64,000 nucleotides of DNA from the NCBI GenBank assembly GCA_031274995.1, contig JAISPJ010000091.1, forward strand, positions 1 to 64,000, in the 5' to 3' direction. A program made the translations under genes and the position numbers. The stretch is from Azoarcus sp. (GTDB taxonomy: Bacteria > Pseudomonadota > Gammaproteobacteria > Burkholderiales > Rhodocyclaceae). The notes under the pieces were generated by a model. The model was given only the letters and a program-made list of their open reading frames with translations. It ran no database searches and was not told the origin of the DNA. Of this stretch, positions 45,840-55,400 are shown piece after piece (position 1 is the stretch's first letter; each line of letters begins with the position of its first letter).

Positions 45840-47038
45840 GTTGCTACCGCTACCGCGCTTGCGGCGCACACGGGCAAATCGTGCAAGGCGAAATCGAGGC
45901 TGCAAGCCCCGCCGAGCTCGAAACACGCCTGCGCGGGCGCGGGCTGGAACCGATTCACATCAAAACAGCCCGGTCATCGTGGCTGACAAAACGGCAGCGC
46001 ATCCCACGGCGCGAACTGATCCATTTTTGTTTTCACCTCGAACAAATGTTCGGCGCAGGCGTCCCGATACTCGATGCGCTTGCCGAGCTCACCGATGGGC
46101 AGGGACACCCCGGAGTCAAGGCCGTTGCGTCAGGCCTGTATGCCGAAGTCGAACGCGGCCAGCCGCTTTCATCCGCCATGAAGCAATACCCGCAAGACTT
46201 CGACGAAGTGTTCCGATGTATGTTGTGCGCAGGCGAATCGACCGGCGACATTGCTCCCGTATTGCGACAGATCGCCACGGATCTCGCCCGTGCCGACGAG
46301 ATCGGAGCCAACGCCCGCAAAATCGTTATTTACCCGCTCGTTGTCGGAAGCGTGCTCTGCGTAGCCATCGCGGTGGCGCTGACTCAAGTCGTACCGCAAG
46401 TCGCCACCCTCTTTCGCAGCAATGGACAAGTCCTGCCTTTGTCGACGCGCCTGCTGATCGGCCTTTCCGACTGGTTCAGGCACTATGCCTGGCTGTTGCC
46501 ACTGATTGTCATCCCCTCGTCCGTTGCGCTTTTCATGACTGCGGCACGGCGGCCATCCCTGAGCTGCCGCCTGCATGCCTTTGCGCTGCGGCTGCCCATT
46601 GTTGGCCCAATCACGCAACGGCTGGCACTGGCCCGCACCGCCAACCTGCTGGCCATGCTGTACGCCAACGGCATTACCATGATCGACGCGATCGCCAGTA
46701 CTGCGCGCGCAACACCGAACCTGGCGATTCGCCAAGGCATTGAAGCCGCTGGCGCACACATCGCCGCCGGACGGGGCATCGCCAACGCCTTTGAGTCCAC
46801 CGGGTTTTTCCCCAGGCTCGTCACCCGAATGCTGAGGGTGGGGGAACAGACCGGGCGGATCGACAGCGCCCTCGGACAGCTCGTTTATTTCTACGAACGC
46901 GATGCCCGTGAAGCCATCGAACGCCTGCAAGCCAGCATCGAACCGGCGCTCACCATCGTCATGGGCCTGCTGATGCTTTGGATCGCAATCGCCGTCCTCG
47001 GCCCGATTTACGACATCATCACCCGCCTGCCGGTCTGA
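45836..47038 (+). CDS. GspF/PilC/MshG-type inner-membrane platform protein
   Basis: A 400-residue platform protein with two T2SSF domains. The N-terminal YRYRACGAHGQIVQGEIEA is followed by FCFHLEQMFGAGVPILDALA (domain 1) and ARTANLLAMLYANGITMIDA (domain 2). Membrane helices are at about 165-185, 218-240 and near the C-terminus (ALTIVMGLLMLWIAIAVLGP). LRVGEQTGRIDSAL is a family signature. It couples the ATPase to pseudopilin insertion. Confidence 0.93.
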   Translation: MSCYRYRACGAHGQIVQGEIEAASPAELETRLRGRGLEPIHIKTARSSWLTKRQRIPRRELIHFCFHLEQMFGAGVPILDALAELTDGQGHPGVKAVASGLYAEVERGQPLSSAMKQYPQDFDEVFRCMLCAGESTGDIAPVLRQIATDLARADEIGANARKIVIYPLVVGSVLCVAIAVALTQVVPQVATLFRSNGQVLPLSTRLLIGLSDWFRHYAWLLPLIVIPSSVALFMTAARRPSLSCRLHAFALRLPIVGPITQRLALARTANLLAMLYANGITMIDAIASTARATPNLAIRQGIEAAGAHIAAGRGIANAFESTGFFPRLVTRMLRVGEQTGRIDSALGQLVYFYERDAREAIERLQASIEPALTIVMGLLMLWIAIAVLGPIYDIITRLPV

Positions 47039-47046
47039 AACGTGCC

Positions 47047-48543
47047 ATGAAACATTCCTTCGTCATCAACTCGCAAGGACTGGACATCTGGCGGCACACG
47101 GCAAACGGCATCGAGCATGTGTCGAAAATAAATGCCGACGACAAAGGAGCCAGAATAAAACTCCAGGGCTGGCTGGCCAACGTGCGCCGCAGCAGCGTCC
47201 TCATTGCCGACTTGGCCGATGAGCGTCATGTCATCGAGCGCCTGCCGCACACTTCGCGCACCGACCGCCTCCAGCTTGCCAAACGCAAGCTGGCACAACA
47301 TTTTCAGGATGCCGCATTCACAAGCGCAACTCTCCTGCCCGTCGGCCCGGAAGATAGTCTGGCCAAACCCATGCTGCTCTCGGCCCTGCCCCGTTCACCA
47401 TCCATCACTCTATGGCTGGACATATTGAGCGAAGCCAGCATGCAGGGCCAAATCGACGCGCCGCTTCTTACCAGCGTACCCTTTCTGCTTGAACACTGGT
47501 ATCGCCGTCAGCGTGCGCTACCGCCTCAGAGCTTGCTGCTCACACTCGGTACAGGCGGTATGCGCCAGATCTTTTTCCGGCAGCGCCGCCTTGCCTTCTC
47601 GCGCGTCATCACCGCCAGAGCGGCCTCGCTCGCCGAGAACTTGCCCGTTTACCGCGAAGAACTCATGCAAACCCTGGCCTGGCTGCCCTCGCAACGCCTC
47701 GTCGAAGGACCGCCTCCGGTACTCGTGCTCGCTACTGAAACCGATCTCCAGCTGTTGCGCGAATTGGCCCCGGCCACGAACAGCGCCATGGATTTCATCG
47801 ACATCGCCCGATGCCCCGGGGGCGGCACGGACGTCCTCTCGCTGGTCTTGCGGGAAGCGCACTCACGCGGCACACCCGGCCATTACGAATGCCATTCATT
47901 GCGCCGGGCGCGCCAATTCTCCGCCGCGCGCCGTGCCACGTGGATCATCACCGTGGCAACGCTTGTTGCCGGTCTGACGAAAACCACAGCCGCGCTGATC
48001 GACGCCAGTCACCTGCGCCAGGAAGCAGGGTTACTCGTTACCGAACAACAAAAACATCAAACCGAACTGGAAAAACTAAACGCGGAAGCTCTCGATGAGC
48101 CTGGTGCGGATACCCCCGATGATTGGCTCGACAAGGCCGAAGACCTCGCGCAAGACCAGGGGATTGCCCCGGTCGTCATCCTGCAAACCGTCGCCGGACT
48201 GCTCGACAAAGCTCCTTGGGCACGGCTGGAATCGCTGGTCTGGAAGAAACAGACGGCATGGGAAAATGGCGAAAGCGGCTCTCCTGCCAAGGACGAACCC
48301 CAAATCCCTCAAACAGCCAACGCCAAACACGCCTCCATCGGCACGCGACCCATCAGCATCGAACTCGAAATCTCGCTCACCCGTAACGAACCGCCGCAAG
48401 CCGCCGCCGACAAGCTGGTTTCATTCTGGCAGCAGCAATACGGTTCGCCCATAAAAGCACATATCGACTCCGGCACGGCGCACCTGCGGCTCGATGCCAC
48501 GCTCCCATTACCGGAACAGGAGAGACGGGAAAAAGCACCATGA
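47047..48543 (+). CDS. PilM/PilN- or GspL-like fusion assembly protein
   Basis: A 498-residue protein with no close family recognised. Residues 1-290 are soluble and predicted cytoplasmic, with a PilM/GspL-like stretch (SLLLTLGTGGMRQIFFRQ followed by LAFSRVI). A single membrane helix at about 298-316 leads into a coiled coil (about 320-350) and a periplasmic region ending at PEQERREKAP. This is the layout of PilM fused to PilN, or of GspL. The start at 47047 is chosen because upstream residues overlap the platform gene. Overlaps the next gene by ATGA. Confidence 0.65.
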   Translation: MKHSFVINSQGLDIWRHTANGIEHVSKINADDKGARIKLQGWLANVRRSSVLIADLADERHVIERLPHTSRTDRLQLAKRKLAQHFQDAAFTSATLLPVGPEDSLAKPMLLSALPRSPSITLWLDILSEASMQGQIDAPLLTSVPFLLEHWYRRQRALPPQSLLLTLGTGGMRQIFFRQRRLAFSRVITARAASLAENLPVYREELMQTLAWLPSQRLVEGPPPVLVLATETDLQLLRELAPATNSAMDFIDIARCPGGGTDVLSLVLREAHSRGTPGHYECHSLRRARQFSAARRATWIITVATLVAGLTKTTAALIDASHLRQEAGLLVTEQQKHQTELEKLNAEALDEPGADTPDDWLDKAEDLAQDQGIAPVVILQTVAGLLDKAPWARLESLVWKKQTAWENGESGSPAKDEPQIPQTANAKHASIGTRPISIELEISLTRNEPPQAAADKLVSFWQQQYGSPIKAHIDSGTAHLRLDATLPLPEQERREKAP

Positions 48544-49169
48544 ACATGCCAATGCCGATCCTGCTCCCGTTACAGCTTTCGCAATCACAACACCTCAATG
48601 TACCGCCGGTGCTGCGCCATGCCCTGATTTGCTGCATGGCCGCGCTCGTCGGCGCACTGTTGCTTTGGCTCCTGTCCGCCGTCTGGCATGGCGAGGCTGA
48701 AACCGCACGGAACGATGTGAGTGCAAGCACACAAAAAACCGCCACGCAGCTCGCCGATGCCCGCGAAGCCGGATTAGCGCGCACGGCACGCGCACAACGT
48801 TTTACCCTCGTGAAAACCGTGCTGGAAAGCAATTTCCCCGAAAAAACCGAGAGAGAACAAATCATCGGACAACTCTCCGCACACCCCTACATCGTCGAAC
48901 CCGTCTTGACCGCCCAGCCTGGACAACCCGCGTTTTCATCGCACGGAAATCTGCCTGTCATTATCCTTCGGCATCTTTATGTTGAAGCCGGGCTATTGCA
49001 CGAAGAAGCGTTGCTTGCGCTCAATGCCATCGCCACAAGTTCGTCGGCGCATGTCATTCCGACGGGCTGTTCCCTGCACCGGGAAGCCGACGCCGCACCT
49101 GTCACGCTACGCGCCCGCTGCGAATTCGACCGGATCACTCTCGCGGCATCTCCGGGAAGCATGCAATGA
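48540..49169 (+). CDS. PilO/GspM-like bitopic membrane protein
   Basis: A 209-residue protein with a short N-terminus, one membrane helix at about 27-47 (ALICCMAALVGALLLWLLSA), a coiled-coil segment (ARNDVSASTQKTATQLADAR) and a periplasmic alpha/beta domain (LPVIILRHLYVEAGLLHEEA). Position and layout match PilO or GspM, which bridge the ATPase-binding protein to the periplasmic parts. Sequence identity to named families is not evident by eye. ATGA overlaps on both sides. Confidence 0.55.
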   Translation: MNMPMPILLPLQLSQSQHLNVPPVLRHALICCMAALVGALLLWLLSAVWHGEAETARNDVSASTQKTATQLADAREAGLARTARAQRFTLVKTVLESNFPEKTEREQIIGQLSAHPYIVEPVLTAQPGQPAFSSHGNLPVIILRHLYVEAGLLHEEALLALNAIATSSSAHVIPTGCSLHREADAAPVTLRARCEFDRITLAASPGSMQ

Positions 49170-49576
49170 ACACGCTCCGACCACTTCTGTTTTCACTCGC
49201 GCTTGCCACGTCATGTCAGGTACTTGCCATGGAACCTGCGTCGACGCCCTCCTCCCTGCTCCGGCAAGCGTCCGCAGTATTCAACAGCCGCGTTTTCTTT
49301 TCCGCCAGTGAACGGCGCGCGCTGGAAACAAAGCCTACAGTGCCAGACATCCCTGTCCCAGTGACCGCGCCGCCCCCCAAGCGCCGCTTCGATGGAATCC
49401 TGTGGCGTGATGGCCGCATCGTTGCCCTGTGGTTCGACGGTGTCCCGGTCGATCCCGCCACCGAACCAGCCATCCGGGTCGGGGACGACATTCCGGCCAC
49501 GACGATTTCCGGGCGTCGGCAACCCTTGTCGCCGGGACAAAGCTGGCTGCCCCAGAGCAGGAGCTCCGAGCCATGA
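49166..49576 (+). CDS. PilP/GspC-like small periplasmic protein
   Basis: A 136-residue protein with a signal peptide (LLFSLALATSCQVLAMEPAS). The C-terminal half resembles HR/PilP-type beta domains (RRFDGILWRDGRIVALWFDG, then a VGDDIP turn). In T2SS and T4P such proteins contact the secretin, yet no secretin gene is present here. The function is inferred from layout only. Confidence 0.5.
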   Translation: MNTLRPLLFSLALATSCQVLAMEPASTPSSLLRQASAVFNSRVFFSASERRALETKPTVPDIPVPVTAPPPKRRFDGILWRDGRIVALWFDGVPVDPATEPAIRVGDDIPATTISGRRQPLSPGQSWLPQSRSSEP

Positions 49577-50886
49577 CGCCGCGCCGCACGCCAAGCGCTC
49601 CGCTTCCCGGTCGACGGCATTCGCACGGCGGGGCATTGCTTCCCGCTGTGCTTTTGCTGTTGCTCGTGGCATCCGCCGCGCAGGTGACTTCCGGGCGATC
49701 CGCAATCCAAACCGGGCATCGGGCCAGCGAACGCAGCATTGCCGCGCTCGCCCAAGCCAGGGACGCGCTCATCGGCTACGCGTTCAGCTACCCGGAATTG
49801 CTGCACGACGGCCAAGGCATCGGCTACCTGCCATGCCCCGATAAAACCAACAGTGGCTCGGTATCGCTCGGGGCCTGCAATGCCCGCGACCACGGAGCCA
49901 TTGGCCGCTTTCCATATCGCACCCTGGGGCTGCCGGTATTGCGTGACCATCACGGGCAATGTCTGTGGTATGCCGTCGCAGGCAGTGTCAAACACAACCC
50001 AAAGCCGCTGGTACTGAATTGGGACAGTCCCGGGCAGTTCAGAATCGTCTCTCCATCCGGGCGCACGATCAGCGGAGCGGAGCACGATGTGGTCGCCGTG
50101 ATTCTTGCGCCCGGAGCCGCGCTGTCCGGCCAGATTCGGCCCCCTGCCGCCACCACGGGGACGCCGCCGCAACACTGCCCGGGCAGCGCAAGCGCCTCCG
50201 ACGACCTGCCCGCCTTCCTCGACATTACATACGCCACCGACATTACCGGCAACATAGACATCATCCAGGGAGAACCGGGGACAAACGTCAACGACACCGC
50301 CGCCTGGATCACCGTCGATGAATTGTTCAACACCCTGCGCAGGCGATCCGATTTTCCCGGCATGATCGATGGCATTCTCGATGCTGCGGCCACAGCGTTG
50401 CAATCGCGCCTCACCGTCACCAGCCCGGGCAACCCCGCCAGTATTGACACGGCATTCCTCACTGCCCAGGCCGAAACGATTATCGGCAATCGCGCGCATG
50501 GACGCCTGCCCAACAGTGCCACATTGGGGCTGACGGCAGAAGCAGCACCCGCCCATGACAACTGGCGCGACCAGTCGCGCTTCGTCGCCTGCATGGACGG
50601 CAGTGCCTGCCTGACGGCGACACTGGCCGATTCGGCGGTTCTCTCTCCGATTTCCGCAACCGAGACCTGCCGTGCCCTTGTGCTGTTTGGTGGTGAGCGG
50701 TCACGGGGCGACTTGCCCCAACGGCGAAGCACCGCAGCCGAGCGCGCAGACCCTGGACAATACCTCGAAGGAATAAACCGCGTGAGCTTCACCACCGGCA
50801 CAGGTGACTATGCCGGATACCGCCACTATGCAATTGCAGACCCCCTCCAGCCTGCCAGTGAAGACTTGATCCGATGTATACCTTGA
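49573..50886 (+). CDS. Large PilX/GspK-like minor pseudopilin candidate
   Basis: A 437-residue protein. The N-terminus (RRHSHGG then ALLPAVLLLLLVASAAQVTS) resembles the prepilin-type leader and helix of PilX/GspK proteins, with a basic leader ending in Gly but no Glu at position +5. Residues about 60-125 (ALIGYA, YLPCP at 85-89, FPYRTLGLP at 113-121) match the domain of the next gene product. The long remainder has several Cys residues and no recognised family. A tip or adhesin-like role is possible but unproven. Start is the ATG overlapping the upstream stop. Confidence 0.6.
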   Translation: MTPRRTPSAPLPGRRHSHGGALLPAVLLLLLVASAAQVTSGRSAIQTGHRASERSIAALAQARDALIGYAFSYPELLHDGQGIGYLPCPDKTNSGSVSLGACNARDHGAIGRFPYRTLGLPVLRDHHGQCLWYAVAGSVKHNPKPLVLNWDSPGQFRIVSPSGRTISGAEHDVVAVILAPGAALSGQIRPPAATTGTPPQHCPGSASASDDLPAFLDITYATDITGNIDIIQGEPGTNVNDTAAWITVDELFNTLRRRSDFPGMIDGILDAAATALQSRLTVTSPGNPASIDTAFLTAQAETIIGNRAHGRLPNSATLGLTAEAAPAHDNWRDQSRFVACMDGSACLTATLADSAVLSPISATETCRALVLFGGERSRGDLPQRRSTAAERADPGQYLEGINRVSFTTGTGDYAGYRHYAIADPLQPASEDLIRCIP

Positions 50887-51551
50887 ATATGGGCGCGGGC
50901 AAACGCGGATTCACTCTGGTCGAAATGGCCATCGTGCTCGTCGTGTTTGGCCTGATCGCCAGCCTCCTCATCACGCCGCTCGCCATGCGCGCCGAGGCCA
51001 GCCGACGCCACGCCGCCGAAGACACGCTCAACGACATTACCGAGGCGCTCATCGGTTTCGCCTTGGTGCATGGCCGCCTGCCGTGCCCGAGCGTCGAGGC
51101 CAATCCCGCAAGTCCCTCTTACGGGCTGGAGCAAGGCCCCCCTTGCCCGTTGAGCGTGCCTGGCTATCTGCCCTGGCGCACGCTTGGCCTGCCCGCCCAT
51201 GATCCCTGGGGAAATCCCCGTCTCAGCGCAAGCCAGCCGTGGGCAGGACACTGGCGCTATCGGCCTGACAAAAATTTCGCCGAAGGGACGATCTCGCTTT
51301 CCACCCTGCCCAGTGGCCATATCCAGATCAAGGATCACGACGGCAGCCTGGTCAGCACCGTGGATTCCCGCGTCGTCGCCGTCGTTTTCTCGACCGGGCC
51401 AAACCGGCAGGCCGACGGACTCAACACCACTTATTCGCCCACATCACCCCAGTTTGAAGCTGGAGAGCCGACGCCTGCCTTCGATGACCTGCTGCGCTGG
51501 ATCAGCCACCCGCTCCTCATTGCCCGCCTCGCAAGAGTCGGGCACCTGTGA
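50874..51551 (+). CDS. Prepilin-type pseudopilin with LPCP...RTLGLP domain
   Basis: A 225-residue pseudopilin. The type III signal is GKRG|FTLVEMAIVLVVFGLI with Gly at -1 and Glu at +5. The globular part has GRLPCP (67-72), a second Cys in PPCPLS, LPWRTLGLP (99-107) and DPWGNP, then RVVAVVFSTGPNRQADG. It shares this pattern with the 437-residue neighbour. The ATG at 50874 overlaps the preceding gene by 13 nt; an ATG at 50889 would give a shorter, more usual leader. Confidence 0.8.
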   Translation: MYTLNMGAGKRGFTLVEMAIVLVVFGLIASLLITPLAMRAEASRRHAAEDTLNDITEALIGFALVHGRLPCPSVEANPASPSYGLEQGPPCPLSVPGYLPWRTLGLPAHDPWGNPRLSASQPWAGHWRYRPDKNFAEGTISLSTLPSGHIQIKDHDGSLVSTVDSRVVAVVFSTGPNRQADGLNTTYSPTSPQFEAGEPTPAFDDLLRWISHPLLIARLARVGHL

Positions 51552-51597
51552 GGCCCGCGTTTCTTTCACCACCACCCACCACGAAAGGAGAGTCTCC

Positions 51598-52254
51598 ATG
51601 GAAACAAAATCACCCGCCGGACAAGCCGGTTTTACCCTCGTCGAAATTTCAATCGTCCTCGTCATCATCGGGCTATTGCTCGGTGGAGTGCTCAAGGGGC
51701 AGGAACTCATCGACAGCGCCAAAGTAAAAAACCTTGCCCAGGATTTTCGCGGCACACAGGCCATTCTCTACGGTTATCAAGACAAATTCCATGCCCTGCC
51801 GGGCGACGACATCCGCGCGACATCCCATGTCTGCCCGTCAGGCGCCCCTGCCTGCACAACCGCAGGAAACGCAAACGGAATCATCGACGGCAACTGGGAC
51901 GATGCCGCCACAGCGGCCAGCGAAAGCATTTATTTCTGGCAGCATGTCCGCCTCGCAAACCTTGCCGCCGGCCCAAGCAGCACTACCGACCCCAATTTCC
52001 TGCCCTCCAACACCCTGGGCGGGCGCATCGGCATTCAATCAGGCGGCACGGCAGCTCCCCTGGGCGTTCCCGGCAGTTACGTGATCTGCTCGGCGGGCAT
52101 TCCCGGCAAACTCATCCGCCAGCTCGACAGAACACTGGACGACGGCGCCCCTGAAACCGGCTCGATGCGCGCTGGAATCACCACTGCCGGCCCGGCGGTC
52201 AGCAGCGCCGACCTTGACGATAGCGCAACCTACGTCGCCTGCCTGGGTTCCTGA
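51598..52254 (+). CDS. Prepilin-type major pseudopilin candidate
   Basis: A 218-residue pseudopilin with the leader METKSPAGQAG and mature start FTLVEISIVLVIIGLLLGG (Glu at +5). The helix runs into KVKNLAQDFRGTQAILYGYQ, then DKFHALPGDD, a disulphide-capable loop (CPSGAPAC), the segment IDGNWDDAATAASESIYFWQ, and a C-terminal Cys. It has the best ribosome-binding site of the operon (AAAGGAG, 8 nt before the ATG), consistent with higher expression as the major subunit. Last gene of the operon. Confidence 0.82.
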   Translation: METKSPAGQAGFTLVEISIVLVIIGLLLGGVLKGQELIDSAKVKNLAQDFRGTQAILYGYQDKFHALPGDDIRATSHVCPSGAPACTTAGNANGIIDGNWDDAATAASESIYFWQHVRLANLAAGPSSTTDPNFLPSNTLGGRIGIQSGGTAAPLGVPGSYVICSAGIPGKLIRQLDRTLDDGAPETGSMRAGITTAGPAVSSADLDDSATYVACLGS

Positions 52255-52273
52255 CGGCTTTCACGCCTGCCGA

Positions 52274-52304
52274 CCCGCAAACCGCTCATGGGCAAGTTTG
52301 CGGG
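52274..52304 (+). terminator. Inverted repeat after the pseudopilus operon
   Basis: CCCGCAAAC (52274-52282) and GTTTGCGGG (52296-52304) form a 9-bp stem with a 13-nt loop 20 nt after the last pseudopilin stop. There is no T-run, so a terminator role is uncertain; it may instead separate this operon from the convergent dnaE. Confidence 0.35.
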
Positions 52305-52425
52305 CGCATTCTCCCTGCCGCCAAACCTTGGTCCGGTGTCTATATCTTTAGCGGAGCCTTCGTCCATACAGGCGCAACGGGCAGTGCATATGCTCGAACA
52401 ACCGGGCATGAATCAAACAGGCATC

Positions 52426-55400
52426 TCAATCGGCATACACCACTTCCACCGCCCCGGCCGGCAGCCATTCGCGCAGGTTTTCGAGCAGGGCATCGTCGGG
52501 TTTTACCCGCCAGGCGTCCCCCAGGGCAAGATCGCCTTCCGCACGACCATTGCGGATACTAACCCGCACGGGGCAGACGGCGGCACGGAAAGGTTCGAGC
52601 AAGGCGGACAGCCGGTTGATGGCCGCCTCGGCAGTGCCGTTCAACGCTTCGATGTCCAGTTGCAGGCGCAGGCCACGCGCGAAGCGGGCACGAGCTTCGG
52701 AAAAATTCAGCAGGCGCTCGGCAACGATTCGCAGCCCGCCGGAAAATTCATCCTCGCTTGCCTTGCCCTCGATCACCAGCACTTCATCGATAGCTATTTT
52801 GTCGCGGCAAGCATCGAGCGTTTCGTTGTACACGGTCACTTCGCGCGGTATGGTTCCATCATCGAGCAGGATAAAAGCCATTTTTCCGCGCGCGGCCATC
52901 TTGTAGCGCACGTCCATCGCAATGCCGGCCAGCATGACCGAATCGCGCGAAGCGGCAAGTTGGGCGAGCGGTTGGCGGACGAAGCGGCGCACTTCGTTCT
53001 TGCAAGCGTTAAAGGGGTGGCCGGAGAGGAAAAATCCAATAGCCAGTTTTTCCTCCTTCAACCTGGCTCGTTCCGTCCAGGGGCGCACGGCGGCGAATTC
53101 AACCGCAGCACCTGCCGCTTCCGGCAGCGCATCGAATAGCCCGCCCTGCATTGCGCTGGCAGCGGCCTGTTCGGCGGCTTCGATCGCCAGGGAGACGGAG
53201 GCCATCAACTGTGCGCGGTCACGGCCAGCATGGCCGGAGAGCATATCCATCGCGCCCGCGCGGATCAGGGCTTCGATCACCCGGCGATTGACATGGCGGC
53301 GGTCGACCCGCGCACAGAAGTTGAACAGATCAAGGAAAGCGCCACCCTGTTCGCGTGCGGCAAGAATGGCACGCACGGCGGGCTCACCCACCCCCTTGAC
53401 CGCGCCAAGCCCGTAGCGGATGGTCTTGCGGTCGACCGGCACAAAACGGTAGCCGGATTCGTTGGCGTCGGGAGGCAGAATTTTCAGATTATTGTTAAGC
53501 GCGTCTTCGACGAAGACCTTGACGGCGTCGGTGTTGTCGAGATCGGACGACAGGGTGGCAGCCATGAAAGCGGCGCAATGGTGCGCCTTGAGCCAAGCGG
53601 TGTGGTATGTGACGACCGCGTAGGCAGCAGTATGGGACTTGTTGAAACCGTATTCCGCAAACTTCGTCATCAAGTCGAAAAGCCGTTCGGCAAGCTTCGG
53701 GTCGTATCCCTTCCTCTTTGCGCCTTCGGCGATGAAGTCGCGATGATTAGCCATTTCCTCGGGCTTTTTCTTGCCCATCGCCCGCCGCAGCATGTCGGCC
53801 CCGCCCAGGGTGTAGCCGCCGATGATCTGCGAGATTTGCATCACCTGTTCCTGGTACACGATGACGCCGTAGGTTGGCTCCAGGCACGCCTTGAGATCGG
53901 GATGGAAGTATTCGATGGTCTGCATCCCTTTCTTGCGCAGGATGAAATCATCGACCATCCCGGAGCCCAGAGGCCCCGGGCGGTAGAGCGCGAGCACGGC
54001 GATGATGTCCTCGAAACGGTCGGGGCCGAGTTTTTTCAGGAGCTTCTTCATGCCTTCCGATTCGACCTGGAAAATCGCCGTGGTATTGGCCTCTTTCAAT
54101 ATCTGGTAAGCGTCGGGATCGTTGAAATCCAAGCTCTCCAGATGGGGTCGGCGGCCTTCGAGGCGTTCCACGTAGTCGAGCGCAAGCTCAATGATGGTGA
54201 GGTTGCGCAGGCCGAGGAAGTCGAATTTCACAAGCCCCACGGCTTCCACATCATCCTTGTCGAACTGCGACACCGGCATGGCTTCCGCGCCATCGGCAAT
54301 GTAGAGCGGGCAAAAATCGGTGAGTTTGCCCGGTGCAATCAACACGCCTCCCGCATGCATGCCAACATTGCGCGTCAGCCCTTCCAGCGGTTTGGCCAAG
54401 CTCCATAGTTTCTGAATGGCTTCGCCATCGTTGCCATCCCGCATCATTTCGGTGAGTTGCGGTTCCAGCTCCAGCGCACGGGCAAGCAGAACCGGCTTGG
54501 GGCCATCGAACGGGATCAGCTTTGAGATGCGATCGCACAGGCCGTAGGGCAAATCGAGTACGCGCCCCACATCGCGCACCACGGCCTTGGAGGCCATCGT
54601 GCCGAAGGTGGCGATCTGGCTCACCGCCTCCTTGCCATAGCGCGTCCGCACGTATTCGATAACACGGTGACGGTTGTCCTGGCAAAAGTCGATGTCGAAG
54701 TCGGGCATCGACACCCGTTCAGGATTCAGGAAACGCTCGAAGAGCAGCGCATAGGCAAGCGGGTCGAGATCGGTGATGCGCAGGCTATAGGCGACAAGCG
54801 ACCCCGCCCCGGAACCGCGCCCAGGCCCGACCGGTACGCCATTGCTTTTGGCCCACTGGATGAAGTCGGCCACGATCAGAAAGTAACCAGGAAAGCCCAT
54901 CTGGATGATGGTGTCGATCTCGAACTGCAAGCGTTCTTCGTAACGGGGACGCTGACGCGCACGCTCCCCATCATCTGGATAAAGCTGTGCGAGGCGCACT
55001 TCCAGCCCCTGCCACGCTTCCCGCGCAAGGAAATCATCCAGGCCCATGCCTTCCGGTGTTGGGAAAAGCGGCAGGAAGCTCTTGTCCGTTTGCACAGTAA
55101 GCGAACAGCGTCGGGCAATCTCCACCGAGTTTTCGAGCGCCTCGGGAATATCGGCGAAGAGTGCGCACATTTCCGCCTGACTCTTGAAATACTGCTCCGC
55201 AGTAAATTCACGCGGGCGGCGCTTGTCGGCCAGCACGAATCCTTCGGCGATGCATACCCGCGCCTCGTGCGCCTCGAAATCTTCACGGCGGAGGAATTGT
55301 ACCGGGTGCGTGGCAACAACCGGCAAGCCGAGCCGTCCGGCCAACGCCACCGCCTGCCGCACGTAAGCCTCGGTACCCGGTTGCCCTGCCCGTTGCAATT

